64,000 nucleotides of DNA, from positions 74,908,064 through 74,972,063 of the forward strand of contig OW121846.1 of the NCBI GenBank assembly GCA_933228895.1, in the 5' to 3' direction. Origin of the DNA: Platycnemis pennipes (lineage: Eukaryota; Arthropoda; Insecta; Odonata; Platycnemididae). The notes beneath the pieces were generated by a model. That model was not told the origin of the DNA, ran no database searches, and saw only the letters and a list, made by a program, of their open reading frames with translations. A program made the translations under genes and the position numbers. This document shows positions 47,147 to 62,500 of this stretch, one piece after another (positions within the stretch are counted from its first letter, which is position 1; the number at the start of each line of letters is the position of its first letter).

Positions 47147-47493
47147 AAGATGTTCGAAGACAGGAATATCTAGCTAGCCTAGCCTAGCTCTTGGCAGGTT
47201 AACACCTATTCTCCTCCCCGTAGATGATCACCTAAGTCAACCGAAACACCATTTTCCGAAATAAAATTGACAGTATGGGCGGTAACTTGGTGGAAGTTCA
47301 TTATTCACAAAGAAGAAAAAACTCTGTATTTCCACATGAAAACTTTTTAATAACGACACGCCCTAGCGGGTGAAACCTGTCGTGTCGCTATTAAAAAGTT
47401 TTCATGTGGAAATACAGTTTTTTCTTCTTTGTGACCATTTTCCAAGGCATGATTTCCTGCTTTAATTGGCATTTGGATATTCCTGTCTTCGAA
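47147..47493. mobile_element. Foldback (nested palindrome) element
   Basis: Outer arms: cgaagacaggaatatc at 47155-47170 pairs with gatattcctgtcttcg at 47475-47491. Inner arms: about 52 bp from 47306 to 47360 pair almost perfectly (one 2-nt indel) with 47381-47433, around a 20-nt loop. The inner hairpin would form a strong RNA or DNA stem. Most likely a foldback DNA transposon or MITE. Confidence 0.75.
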
Positions 47494-47926
47494 AATTTTC
47501 AATATCTTTAAAGTAGTGATTGAAATTCACCACAATGAAGTAAAGCCATAAATTTCCCCGAGCATGCGAGTGTGCTCCCGGAACTTTTTTCCCAGTGACT
47601 TCCGGACTGTAATGCTTGGAGGGAAGTACGTCAAAGATTCAGCAGTTGCAAGCATGTTCCCCTTTACTTCTTTCACGACGCGAACCCAACCTCGTGAAAT
47701 GATAACATGCGAACTTGTATGAAATGGGCATGATGTTTACAAATTTAGGACATTAAGGTGCCTAATGTTTACGAATGATATTCTAACAGCTATTCACTAA
47801 TATATTTTACTGCAGATAGGTATTCACGTTAGATGTGATACAAAAAGGCTCCATTGAATGAAACGAACCATCAAAGGGTGACCAGAAAAAAACTCACTAC
47901 GGAAAGTTGCAAACCGTACCCGATTC

Positions 47927-48092
47927 CTCGCGTTCTGTACAAATACCTTACAGCGTTCTGTAGAGATTCACTAGCATTCTGTACAATTCCTTAAAGCATT
48001 CTGTGGAAGTTCCGTACAGCGTTCTGTAGAAATTCTGTACAGCGTTCTGTAGAGTTTCCTTAGCAATCTATAGACATTCTACATCGTATTTT
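47927..48092. repeat. ~22-bp minisatellite (gttctgta...cttacagc)
   Basis: About seven imperfect units of 21-24 bp each with gttctgta or attctgta and a second half like ttccttacagc, from cgttctgtacaaatacct near 47930 to attctacatcg near 48092. Confidence 0.8.
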
Positions 48093-50511
48093 ATGCATTC
48101 CTGAACATACATTGGCAATTATTTACACTATTCTGTTCAGATTTCTAACTGCACTCATTTCTAACATAATTCCGGATGATATTCAGGCTGATAATACACA
48201 AGTTACATAAAAAGAAGAGGATGAATAAATGAAACACTCACATCTGTTTAACTCTGTATTAGGGCGCCTCTAACCGGAAAGTGAGGCGTGGCATTGAAGA
48301 GATTGGATTACAAGGGAAAGGTGAATGGGTGGAGGCATTAACCTGGTCACCTTACTCGTGTGATGGCATTAGCGTGCATTTAAAGAGTGGTGCCAGTAAT
48401 CGACAGTTTCACTTCCCACCTAACGGACGGATCACTGAAATTGGAATGCTCTAGTTCTTATTAGATTAGGCGACCGTCAACTGAGATGATGGGAGCCATT
48501 TGAGATAGGCGGGCATTTGGAAAAAGTTAGGAATGTAAAAAGTGCTGGAAGGGTGAAGAGAAAACTGGTTTCAGTATTTTCCTACCCTCTGTGCGCTGGT
48601 GAAAAGTACCAAGTTTTTACGTCCCATCAACGGAAGAACTGCTGGACTTTCTTCGCTTGTTACTAAACTATGAACCGCCATATCATTGATAAAATTGCTA
48701 TTGACGGGATTAGAAGCTGAGCTCTCAAATGGAAGGCAAGTATTCTAGCTATAGCGACTGAAAATGGTGGATTCTGCGGAACTATCTATCAAGAAACGAA
48801 TCTGGAACCTTAAGATGAAAGCCAGTTTTGCTGAATCCAAAAAAATGTCCTCTTTCTCTTATTGTTTTCATTAAGGCAGCTCGCTATGATAATTTGGTGA
48901 AGTATTACTCAGCCCCATACCACCAATATACACGCCTGTGTTCTATAGTTTTGACCGTAATATACGGGGTTTATAAGGATTAAATTTCCATTTTCATCAA
49001 ACTCATAACAGTCTGCAAAATTACTCTGGAGTACACAAGGATAGGAGCCATAATATCAAAACAGACATCATCATCAATTAACATTCCTTGCTACAGTTTA
49101 ATGAATTTTACTAAGGCGTTAATATAATTGATCAGCTTGCTTGCTACAGCCCGTTCAAAATCGCTTCAAGAATCAGAAGATATGCTAGATCGATTGGAAT
49201 GTTCTTTCGTAATTGTGAATAGATAGCGGCAGCCGGACATTTGTGAAGGAAAGAACTGAATTTTAACTTCTGTTGATTGGTGCACGAATTTGTCATCTCT
49301 GCAGCTGTAATATCTATTCTGGTAACGAGCAGCGTTTAGCATCCAACATACCTTGTCAATCATCTGGAAAACAACCCTATCCATCATTATCATTACTCTT
49401 CATCAATTACATGATAGTAGACTGATTTTTCATACCCTTCTTTAGGATGGAGAGTTTACCTCTGCATTTCAATATCTATCTTCCATTTTGTGCCATTCAA
49501 ATGTTGTGTTATGTATCTCACACATGAGTTAATCTTCAGATTTCCATTTCTATCCCCTCTCAACGATTGCACTAATTGTACCACCATCACTAATTGACAC
49601 CATTGTATCTCGTTATTCAGGGATGGAGTTGCGTACTTTTTCTTTAGAATGAAATTATTTTCTATTTATGCTGTTCTGACCTCCATTATCTACCCGATGA
49701 ATTCATTATTGCCAATATTGTATGCATCTCATTTCTAATTCTTGCAGCCTTGTATTTCTCATGCATGTGTTGTTCATAAATAATAACTGTGTATTACTTT
49801 GCTTCAGATGTTCTTTACAATAAGGATTTGTTCTCTTAGGTCTTCTTTTCAAGCTTTCGTATGCTTCTATTGCGGCAGCAAGGACTAGGATGTTTTCTGT
49901 TCTGTTAATAATTATCTGTTTTGTTTTTTTTTAAAGTTATGTTATTTTTCGAATATAAAATTTCTTTCAATAATTATTGGCTTGATCAGGGACTTAGTGT
50001 ATCTGTATCATTAACTATTTTGTTCTGCGTACATACTATGCATCTGTCACACTTTATCGCCAGTCATAAAAGCCAGGGCGGATTACGAGACTGGCATGGC
50101 CGGTAAAATATCATTAGTTCGGATCCAGTCTGTGAGTTTATGCTGGGCATGGAATCTTAGAAACGACTAAATTCTTCATTTCCACTTTTAACTATCTTAT
50201 TGTAATAGCCCGTCCACAAGTGTTTTAATAAGATCTCATTTTAATTCCAAAATGGATACATCATTGCAGTAGATCAAGCAATGTTTTCTTCAAGAGGACT
50301 TTTTGCCTCGAAGCCATTTTAAATTATGTTAAAGAGTGCCAATTGTTTTTCACTTTCCTCATCGTTTGTTCCAGAACTTTAGTTGTTGCATACAAAATTA
50401 AAATATTGGCATTTAATCTTCAGTATTCAGTGTATCGATACACACTGTGGCTAAGTGATGAAACTATAATGATAATGTTTACTGTCTTTTAACACGCATT
50501 CTTTTATCCAG

Positions 50512-53500
50512 GATATGGGGGCCAACCAGGACTTCTGTCTGCGAAAGGGAGATGTCCATCCTGGGATTGACTACCGGAGTTATCACCTATGTACGCAAAA
50601 GACTGAAGGCCTGGTCAGAAAACTTTACTTCTGTTCTACTGGTTCCTACTTCAGCGAAGTGGAAAAAATGTGTTTTAAACTTCCTGGTGGAGGGTCAGTT
50701 CTTCAAGTACACAACACTACACAATGTAATAATGAACTCGTTCCGGCTAAAGTACATAATTATACTCAGTATTCCATTTGCATAAATTCAACCTCCCTCC
50801 GCTTGCAATGCCCTTATGGTATGTTTTTTGACTCATACAGTGGTAAATGTATAATCCAGACCATTCCTTCTGGAAAAAATACGCCGGGCAATATGAGCAT
50901 AAAGTCTTTAGCAAAAAGAAATAGGAGCAAAGTCAAATATCGGGAAAAACATAAACATATTTTGCCAAACAATGCACACGAAAGACGGAAGCGTGAGGAC
51001 TCTTACACTCCGAAACCTTGTACGGGATATGTGAATGTAAATAGTTCAGCCGATAAAGACGCAGAGTATGGAATGAATATTAATTTCCTAGCATGCGATG
51101 AAGAAGGAAATTTCTCCATGGGCTTTGACTGCTCCTTATATTATCAATGCACTAAAATAAAAAGAGGAAGGAACTACGAGAGAAAAATACATTCTTGTCC
51201 AGCAGGAATGGGATACAGTGACGCAAAAGGGAAATGCATTAGGGAGGACATGCTACATGAAAAATGCGTTTTAGACAGCGATTTGGATCTATTCTATGAA
51301 AATTGTGACTGTGAAGGAACAAAACCAATGTACAACTGCAGAGGCTATTACCGCTGTACGTGGCATCATGCCACGGAACAGTACATCAAGAGAGTAGTAC
51401 AGTGTCAATCAGGAAAACTGTATAGCAACCAATTAGGAAAATGTATCGATGGAAGGGAAGAAGATTGCAAATCAAATATCAAAGTAGGCATTACCGCTTA
51501 TATGTTAGAAAAAAATAAGTACAATATATTCCATCCGAATTACATGTACTTGAAAGAATATATATACTACATAAAGTATATAATATTTCATATTATAAAT
51601 GAATATCAAAAACACTACGAATATTACCATCATACAAAAAAACCCACTACCAAACATACCACATTCACATCAACAATAACAACAAAATCCACAACTCCTA
51701 CCAGTAACACCACCACCAACAAAAATCTGACCTCAACGGCCATGGCCCAGGATACTTCAACAAAAACATCAATGAAAGCCTCCACAATTTCAACAACAGG
51801 ATCAACAAAAAAAGAAGCGGAGTCCACATCAACGTCATTAGAAACTTCTTCATCTTCCATCATTAAACCATCAGCTACGTCACCCACTATAATGAGCACG
51901 GTTACTTCCCACTCAACACGAAACGTACCCCCAAGTTCATCTAAATACCAAACATCACCGACGACAACTGTTCAATCTACGGAGATATCCACTGTGGTGG
52001 AATCGTCGGCCACTTCAATTTCTCCTCCTGGCATGACATCCGAGACAACAATTTATTCACCGACGGCATCAACCTCATATCCTACAACACATTTCATTTA
52101 TTCGTCATCAAAAAGAATAAGTTCCTCCACAGCCGAAAACACGGAATCTACTACTACACCAACCTTAGAACTCACAACAAGTACTTCCGTGACAGCGTCG
52201 TCTCCCACCTCGACACCATCAGTGGAATCCTCCAGATCGACGACAACCTCTGTTTCCACATCGACGTCAGCAGTGTCGTCAAGTTCTTCTACTCTTCAGT
52301 CAACACCAACGACACGGTCATCGTCTTACACAGGCTCAACTCCCATTTCCTCGTCCTCCTCCGGCGTAGGGTCAACACCAGAAAACACGCGGTCTACGCC
52401 GTCTACCAAATCAGAATTGCCTACAAGTCCTTCAGAGACTTCATCTACTTTCTCCGCGAGTCCTTCAGAGGTGTCTTCAACTCCGTCCACAACGTTTACG
52501 TCGTCATCTACTGCAAAAGCTTCGTCAAGTCTTTCCACTGGTGAAACAACGCCTACGACAACGAATAAATTCACGATGTCTTCTACTCAGGTGGGAACGT
52601 CGTCAACGTCAATCTCTCCTCCTTATTTGACATCGGGCTCAACAATTTCTTCACCGACCACATCAACCTCGTATCCTACTACTTCTTTCATTTCTTCGTC
52701 ATCAAAAAGAATAAGTTCCTCTACAGCCGAAAACACGGAATCTACTACTACACCAACGTCAGAACTCACAACAAGTACTTCCGTGACAGCGTCGTCTCCC
52801 ACCTCGACACCATCAGTGGAATCCTCCAGATCGACGACAACCTCTGTTTCCACATCGACGTCAGCAGCGTCGTCAAGTTCTTCTACTCTTCAGTCAACAC
52901 CAACGACACGGTCATCGTATTACACAGGCTCAACTCCCATTTCCTCGTCCTCCTCCGGCGTAGGGTCAACACCAGAAAACACGCGGTCTACGCCGTCTAC
53001 CAAATCAGAATTGCCTACAAGTCCTTCAGAGACTTCATCTACTTTCTCCGCGAGTCCTTCAGAGGTGTCTTCAACTCCGTCCACAACGTTTACGTCGTCA
53101 TCTACTGCAAAAGCTTCGTCAAGTCTTTCCACTGGTGAAACAACGCCTACGACAACGAATAAATTCACGATGTCTTCTACTCAGGTGGGAACGTCGTCAA
53201 CGTCAATCTCTCCTCCTGATTTGACATCGGGCTCAACAATTTCTTCACCGACCACATCAACCTCGTATCCTACTACTTCTTTCATTTCTTCGTCATCAAA
53301 AAGAGTAAGTTCCTCCACAGCCGAAAACACGGAATCTACTACTACACCAACGTCAGAACTCACAACAAGTACTTCCGTGACAGCGTCGTCTCCCACCTCG
53401 ACACCATCAGTGGAATCCTCCAGATCGACGAGAACCTCTGTTTCCACATCGACGTCAGCAGCGTCGTCAAGGTCTTCTACTCTTCAGTCAACACCAACGA

Positions 53501-56500
53501 CACGGTCATCGTCTTACACAGGCTCAACTCCCATTTCCTCGTCCTCCTCCGGCGTAGGGTCAACACCAGAAACCACGCGGTCTACGCCGTCTACCACCTC
53601 AGAATTGCCTACAAGTCCTTCAGAGACTTCATCTACTTTCTCCGCGAGTCCTTCAGAGGAGTTTTCAACTCCGTCCACCACGTTTACGTCGCCAGCTATT
53701 ACAAAAGTGTCGTCAAGCCTTTCCACTGTTGAAACAACGCTGACGACAACGAATAAATTCACGATGTCTTCTACTCAGGTGGAAACGTCGACCACTTCAA
53801 TCTCTCTTCCTGATTTGACATCGGGATCAACAATTACTTCACCGACGTCATCAAACTCGTATCCTACTACGTCTTTCATTTCTTCGTCATCAAAAAGAAT
53901 AAGTTCCTCCACAGCCGAAAACACGGAATCTACTACTACACCAACGTCAGAACTCACAACAAGTACTTCCGTGACAGCGTCGTCTCCCACCTCGACACCA
54001 TCAGTGGAATCCTCCAGATCGACGACAACCTCTGTTTCCACATCCACGTCAGCAGTGTCGTCAAGTTCTTCTACTTTTCAGTCAACACCAACCACACGAT
54101 CATCGTCTTACACAGGCTCAACTCCCATTTCCTCGTCTTCCTCCGGCGTAGGGTCAACACCAGAAACCACGCGGTCTACGCCGTCTACCACATCAGAATT
54201 GTCTACAAGTCCTTCAAAGACTTCATCTACTTTCTCCGCGAGTCCATCAGAGGAGACTTCAACTCCGTCCACAACGTTTACGTCGCCATCTACTACAAAA
54301 GCATCGTCAAGCCTTTCCACTGGTGAAACAACGCCGACGACAACGAATAAATTCACGATGTCTTCTACTCAGGTGGGAACGTCGTCAACGTCAATCTCTC
54401 CTCCTGATTTGACATCGGGATCAACAATTACTTCACCGACGTCATCAAACTCGTATCCTACTACGTCTTTCATTTCTTCGTCATCAAAAAGAATAAGTTC
54501 CTCCACAGCCGAAAACACGGAATCTACTACTACACCAACGTCAAAACTCACAACAAGTACTTCCATGACAGCGTCGTCTCCCACCTCGACACCATCAGTG
54601 GAATCCTCCAGATCGACGACAACCTCTATTTCCACATCAACGTCTGCAGCGTCGTCAAGTTCTTCTACTCTTCATCCAACACCAACGACACGATCATCGT
54701 TGTACACAGGCTCAACTCCCATTTCCTCGTCTTCCTCCGGCGTAGGGTCAACACCAGAAACCACTGGGTCTACGCCGTCTACCACATCAGAATTGACTAC
54801 AAGTCCTCCAGAGACATCGTCTACTTTCTCCGCGAGTCCTTCAGAGGAGTCTTCAACTCCGTCCACAACGTTTACGTCGCCATCTACTACAAAAGCTTCG
54901 TCAAGCCTTTCCACTGGTGAAACAACGCCTACGACAACGAATAAATTCACGATGTCTTCTACTCAGGTGGGAACGTCATCAACGTCAATCTCTCCTCCTG
55001 ATTTGACATCGGGCTCAACAATTTCTTCACCGACCACATCAACCTCGTATCCTACTACTTCTTTCATTTCTTCGTCATCAAAAAGAATAAGTTCCTCTAC
55101 AGCCGAAAACACGGAATCTACTACTACACCAACGTCAGAACTCACAACAAGTACTTCCGTGACAGCGTCGTCTCCCACCTCGACACCATCAGTGGAATCC
55201 TCCAGATCGACGACAACCTCTGTTTCCACATCGACGTCAGCAGTGTCGTCAAGTTCTTCTACTCTTCAGTCAACACCACCGACACGGTCATCGTCTTACA
55301 CAGGATCAACTCCCATTTCCTCGTCCTCCTCCGGCGTAGGGTCAACACCAGAAAACACGCGGTCTACGCCGTCTACCAAATCAGAATTGCCTACAAGTCC
55401 TTCAGAGACTTCATCTACTTTCTCCGCGAGTCCTTCAGAGGTGTCTTCAACTCCGTCCACAACGTTTACGTCGTCATCTACTGCAAAAGCTTCGTCAAGT
55501 CTTTCCACTGGTGAAACAACGCCTACGACAACGAATAAATTCACGATGTCTTCTACTCAGGTGGGAACGTCGTCAACGTCAATCTCTCCTCCGTATTTGA
55601 CATCGGGCTCAACAATTTCTTCACCGACCACATCAACCTCGTATCCTACTACTTCTTTCATTTCTTCGTCATCAAAAAGAATAAGTTCCTCTACAGCCGA
55701 AAACACGGAATCTACTACTACACCAACGTCAGAACTCACAACAAGTACTTCCGTGACAGCGTCGTCTCCCACCTCGACACCATCAGTGGAATCCTCCAGA
55801 TCGACGACAACCTCTGTTTCCACATCAACGTCCGCAGCGTCGTCAAGTTCTTCTACTCTTCTGTCAACACCAACGACACGATCATCGTCGTACACAGGCT
55901 CAACTCCCATTTCCTCGTCTTCCTCCGTAGTAGAGTCAACACCAGAAACCACTGGGTCTACGCCGTCTACCACATCAGAATTGACTACAAGTCCTCCAGA
56001 GACATCGTTTACTTTCTCCGCGAGTCCTTCAGAGGAGTCTTCAACTACGTCCACAACGTTTACGTCGCCATCTACTACAAAAGCTTCGTCAAGCCTTTCC
56101 ACTGGTGAAACAACGCCTACGACAACGAATAAATTCACGATGTCTTCTACTCAGGTGGGAACGTCGTCAACGTCAATCTCTCCTCCTGATTTGACATCGG
56201 GCTCAACAATTTCTTCACCGACCACATCAACCTCGTATCCTACTACTTCTTTCATTTCTTCGTCATCAAAAAGAGTAAGTTCCTCCACAGCCGAAAACAC
56301 GGAATCTACTACTACACCAACGTCAGAACTCACAACAAGTACTTCCGTGACAGCGTCGTCTCCCACCTCGACACCATCAGTGGAATCCTCCAGATCGACG
56401 AGAACCTCTGTTTCCACATCGTCGTCAGCAGCGTCGACAAGGTCTTCTACTCTTCAGTCAACACCAACGACACGGTCATCGTCTTACACAGGCTCAACTC

Positions 56501-59500
56501 CCATTTCCTCGTCTTCCTCCGGCGTAGGGTCAACACCAGAAACCACGCGGTCTATGCCGTCTACCACCTCAGAATTGCCTACAAGTCCTTCAGAGACTTC
56601 ATCTACTTTCTCCGCGAGTCCTTCAGAGGAGTTTTCAACTCCGTCCACCACGTTTACGTCGCCAGCTATTACAAAAGTGTCGTCAAGCCTTTCCACTGTT
56701 GAAACAACGCTGACGACAACGAATAAATTCACGATGTCTTCTACTCAGGTGGAAACGTCGTCCACTTCAATCTCTCTTCCTGATTTGACATCGGGATCAA
56801 CAATTACTTCACCGACGTCATCAAACTCGTATCCTACTACGTCTTTCATTTCTTCGTCATCAAAAAGAATAAGTTCCTCCACAGCCGAAAACACGGAATC
56901 TACTACTACACCAACGTCAGAACTCACAACAAGTACTTCCGTGACAGCGTCGTCTCCCACCTCGACACCATCAGTGGAATCCTCCAGATCGACGACAACC
57001 TCTGTTTCCACATCGACGTCAGCAGCGTCGTCAAGTTCTTCTACTTTTCAGTCAACACCAACCACACGATCATCGTCTTACACAGGCTCAACTCCCATTT
57101 CCTCGTCTTCCTCCGGCGTAGGGTCAACACCAGAAACCACGCGGTCTACGCCGACTACCACATCAGAATTGTCTACAAGTCCGTCAAAGACTTCATCTAC
57201 TTTCTCCGCGAGTCCATCAGAGGAGACTTCAACTCCGTCCACAACGTTTACATCGCCATCTACTACAAAAGCATCGTCAAGCCTTTCCACTGGTGAAACA
57301 ACGCCGACGACAACGAATAAATTCACGATGTCTTCTACTCAGGTGGGAACGTCGTCAACGTCAATCTCTCCTCCTGATTTGACATCGGGATCAACAATTT
57401 CTTCTCCGACCACATCAACCTCGTATCCTACTACTTCTTTCATTTCTTCGTCATCAAAAAGAATAAGTTCCTCCACAGACGAAAACACGGAATCTACTAC
57501 TACACCAACGTCAGAACTCACAACAAGTACTTCCATGACAGCGTCGTCTCCCACCTCGACACAAACAGTGGAATCCTCCAGATCGACGACAACCTCTATT
57601 TCCACATCAACGTCTGCAGCGTCGTCAAGTTCTTCTACTCTTCAGTCAACACCAACGACACGATCATCGTTGTACACAGGCTCAACTCCCATTTCCTCGT
57701 CTTCCTCCGGCGTAGGGTCAACACCAGAAACCACGCAGTCTACGCCGTCTACCACATCAGCATTGCCTACAAGTCCTTCAGAGACTTCATCTACTTTCTC
57801 CGCGAGTCCATCAGAGGAGTCTTCAACTCCGTCCACAACCATTACGTCGGCATCTACTACAAAAGCATCGTCAAGCCTTTCCACTGGTGAAACAACGCCG
57901 ACGACAACGAATAAATTCACGATGTCTTCTACTCAGGTGGGAACGACGTCAACGTCAATCTCTCCTCCTGATTTGACATCGGGATCAACAATTACTTCAC
58001 CGACGTCATCAATGTCGTATCCTACTACTTCTTTCATTTCTTCGTCATCAAAAAGAATAAGTTCCTCCACAGCCGAAAACACGGAATCTACTACTACACC
58101 AACGTCAGAACTCACAACAAGTACATCCATGACAGCGTCGTCTCCCACCTCGACACAAACAGTGGATTCCTCCAGATCGACGACAACCTCTATTTCCACG
58201 TCAACGTCTGCAGCGTCGTCAAGTTCTTCTACTCTTCAGTCAACACCAACGACACGATCATCGTCGTACACAGGCTCAACTCCCATTTCCTCGTCTTCCG
58301 CCGGTGTGGGGTCAACGCCAGAAAACACACGGTCTACGCCGTCTACCACATCAGAATTGCCTACAAGTCCTTCAGAGACTTCATCTACTTTCTCCGCGAG
58401 TCCTTCAGAGGAGTCTTCAACTCCGTCCACAACGTTTACGTCGCCATCTACTACAAAAGCATCGTCAAGCCTTTCCACTGGTGAAACAACGCCGACGACA
58501 ACTAATAAATTCACGATGTCTTCTACTCAGGTGGGAACGTCGTCAACATCAATCTCTCCTCCTGATTTGACATCGGGATCAACAATTTCTTCACCGACCA
58601 CATCAACCTCGTATCCTACTACTTCTTTCATTTCATCGTCATCAAAAAGAATAAGTTCCTCCACAGCCGAAAACACGGAATCTACTACTACACCAACGTC
58701 AGAACTCACAACAAGTACTTCCGTGACAGCGTCGTCTCCCACCTCGACACCATCAGTGGAATCCTCCAGATCGACGACAACCTCTATTTCTACATCAACG
58801 TCTGCAGCGTCGTCAAGTTATTCTACTCTTCAGTCAACACCAACCACACGATCATCGTCGTACACAGGCTTAACTCCCATTTCCTCGTCTTCTTCCGGTG
58901 TGGTGTCAACACCAGAAAACACGCGGTCTACGCCGTCTACCACATCAGAATTGCCTACAAGTCCTTTAGAGACTTCATCTACTTTCTCCGCGAGTCCTTC
59001 AGAGGAGTCTTCAACTCCGTCTACAACGTTTACGTCGCCATCTACTACAAAAGCATCGTCAAGCCTTTCCACTGGTGAAACAACGTCGACGACAACGAAT
59101 AAATTCACGATGTCTTCTACTCAGGTGGGAACGTCGTCAACGTCAATCTCTCCTCCTGATTTGACATCGGGATCAACAATTTCTTCTCCGACAACATCAA
59201 CCTCGTATCCTACTACTACTTTCATTTCTTCGTCATCAAAGAGAGTAAGTTCCTCCACAGCCGAAAACACGGAATCTACTACTACACCAACGTCAGAACT
59301 CACAACAAGTACTTCCGTGACAGCGTCGTCTCCCACCTCGACACCATCAGTGGAATCCTCCAGATCGACGACAACCTCTGTTTCCACATCGACGACAGCA
59401 GTGTCGTCAAGTTCTTCTACTCTTCAGTCAACACCAACGACACGGTCATCGTCTTACACAGGCTCAACTCCCATTTCCTCGTCCTCCTCCGGCGTAGGGT

Positions 59501-62500
59501 CAACACCAGAAAACACGCGGTCTACGCCGTCTACCAAATCAGAATTGCCTACAAGTCCTTCAGAGACTTCATCTACTTTCTCCGCGAGTCCTTCAGAGGT
59601 GTCTTCAACTCCGTCCACAACGTTTACGTCGTCATCTACTGCAAAAGCTTCGTCAAGTCTTTCCACTGGTGAAACAACGCCTACGACAACGAATAAATTC
59701 ACGATGTCTTCTACTCAGGTGGGAACGTCGTCAACGTCAATCTCTCCTCCTTATTTGACATCGGGCTCAACAATTTCTTCACCGACGTCATCAATGTCGT
59801 ATCCTACTACTTCTTTCATTTCTTCGTCATCAAAAAGAATAAGTTCCTCCACAGCCGAAAACACGGAATCTACTACTACACCAACGTCAGAACTCACAAC
59901 AAGTACTTCCGTGACAGCGTCGTCTCCCACCTCGACACCATCAGTGGAATCCTCCAGATCGACGACAACCTCTGTTTCCACATCGACGTCAGCAGCGTCG
60001 TCAAGTTCTTCTACTCTTCAGTCAACACCAACGACACGGTCATCGTCTTACACAGGCTCAACTCCCATTTCCTCGTCCTCCTCCGGCGTAGGGTCAACAC
60101 CAGAAAACACGCGGTCTACGCCGTCTACCAAATCAGAATTGCCTACAAGTCCTTCAGAGACTTCATCTACTTTCTCCGCGAGTCCTTCAGAGGTGTCTTC
60201 AACTCCGTCCACAACGTTTACGTCGTCATCTACTGCAAAAGCTTCGTCAAGTCTTTCCACTGGTGAAACAACGCCTACGACAACGAATAAATTCACGATG
60301 TTTTCTACTCAGGTGGGAACGTCGTCAACGTCAATCTCTCCTCCGTATTTGACATCGGGCTCAACAATTTCTTCACCGACCACATCAACCTCGTATCCTA
60401 CTACTTCTTTCATTTCTTCGTCATCAAAAAGAATAAGTTCCTCTACAGCCGAAAACACGGAATCTACTACTACACCAACGTCAGAACTCACAACAAGTAC
60501 TTCCGTGACAGCGTCGTCTCCCACCTCGACACCATCAGTGGAATCCTCCAGATCGACGACAACCTCTATTTCCACGTCAACGTCTGCAGCGTCGTCAAGT
60601 TCTTCTACTCTTCTGTCAACACCAACGACACGATCATCGTCGTACACAGGCTCAACTCCCATTTCCTCGTCTTCCTCCGTAGTAGAGTCAACACCAGAAA
60701 CCACTGGGTCTACGCCGTCTACCACATCAGAATTGACTACAAGTCCTCCAGAGACATCGTCTACTTTCTCCGCGAGTCCTTCAGAGGAGTCTTCAACTAC
60801 GTCCACAACGTTTACGTCGCCATCTACCACAAAAGCTTCGTCAAGCCTTTCCACTGGTGAATCAACGCCTACGACAACGAATAAATTCACGATGTCTTCT
60901 ACTCAGGTGGGAACGTCGTCAACGTCAATCTCTCCTCCTGATTTGACATCGGGCTCAACAATTTCTTCACCGACCACATCAACCTCGTATCCTACTACTT
61001 CTTTCATTTCTTCGTCATCAAAAAGAGTAAGTTCCTCCACAGCCGAAAACACGGAATCTACTACTACACCAACGTCAGAACTCACAACAAGTACTTCCGT
61101 GACAGCGTCGTCTCCCACCTCGACACCATCAGTGGAATCCTCCAGATCGACGAGAACCTCTGTTTCCACATCAACGTCAGCAGCGTCGTCAAGGTCTTCT
61201 ACTCTTCAGTCAACACCAACGACACGGTCATCGTCTTACACAGGCTCAACTCCCATTTCCTCGTCCTCCTCCGGCGTAGGGTCAACACCAGAAACCACGC
61301 GGTCTACGCCGTCTACCACCTCAGAATTGCCTACAAGTCCTTCAGAGACTTCATCTACTTTCTCCGCGAGTCCTTCAGAGGAGTTTTCAACTCCGTCCAC
61401 CACGTTTACGTCGCCAGCTATTACAAAAGTGTCGTCAAGCCTTTCCACTGTTGAAACAACGCTGACGACAACGAATAAATTCACGATGTCTTCTACTCAG
61501 GTGGAAACGTCGTCCACTTCAATCTCCTTTCCTGATTTGACATCGGGATCAACAATTACTTCACCGACGTCATCAAACTCGTATCCTACTACGTCTTTCA
61601 TTTCTTCGTCATCAAAAAGAATAAGTTCCTCCACAGCCGAAAACACGGAATCTACTACTACACCAACGTCAGAACTCACAACAAGTACTTCCGTGACAGC
61701 GTCATCTCCCACCTCGACACCATCAGTGGAATCCTCCAGATCGACGACAACCTCTGTTTCCACATCGACGTCAGCAGCGTCGTCAAGTTCTTCTACTTTT
61801 CAGTCAACACCAACCACACGATCATCGTCTTACACAGGCTCAACTCCCATTTCCTCGTCTTCCTCCGGCGTAGGGTCAACACCAGAAACCACGCGGTCTA
61901 CGCCGTCTACCACATCAGAATTGTCTACAAGTCCTTCAAAGACTTCATCTACTTTCTCCGCGAGTCCATCAGAGGAGACTTCAACTCCGTCCACAACGTT
62001 TACGTCGCCATCTACTACAAAAGCATCGTCAAGCCTTTCCACTGGTGAAACAACGCCGACGACAACGAATAAATTCACGATGTCTTCTACTCAGGTGGGA
62101 ACGTCGTCAACGTCAATCTCTCCTCCTGATTTGACATCGGGATCAACAATTTCTTCTCCGACCACATCAACCTCGTATCCTACTACTTCTTTCATTTCTT
62201 CGTCATCAAAAAGAATAAGTTCCTCCACAGACGAAAACACGGAATCTACTACTACACCAACGTCAGAACTCACAACAAGTACTTCCATGACAGCGTCGTC
62301 TCCCACCTCGACACAAACAGTGGAATCCTCCAGATCGACGACAACCTCTATTTCCACATCAACGTCTGCAGCGTCGTCAAGTTCTTCTACTCTTCAGTCA
62401 ACACCAACAACACGATCATCGTTGTACACAGGCTCAACTCCCATTTCCTCGTCTTCCTCCGGCGTAGGGTCAACACCAGAAACCACGCGGTCTACGCCGT

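Larger units (their letters stand above)
43100..50511 (+). other. Intron of the right mucin-like gene
   Basis: Bounded by gtaagc and tccag. Holds the MITE, duplicated repeat, foldback element and minisatellite listed separately. In 44301-45418, 46392-47146 and 48093-50511 I saw no gene. Confidence 0.65.
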
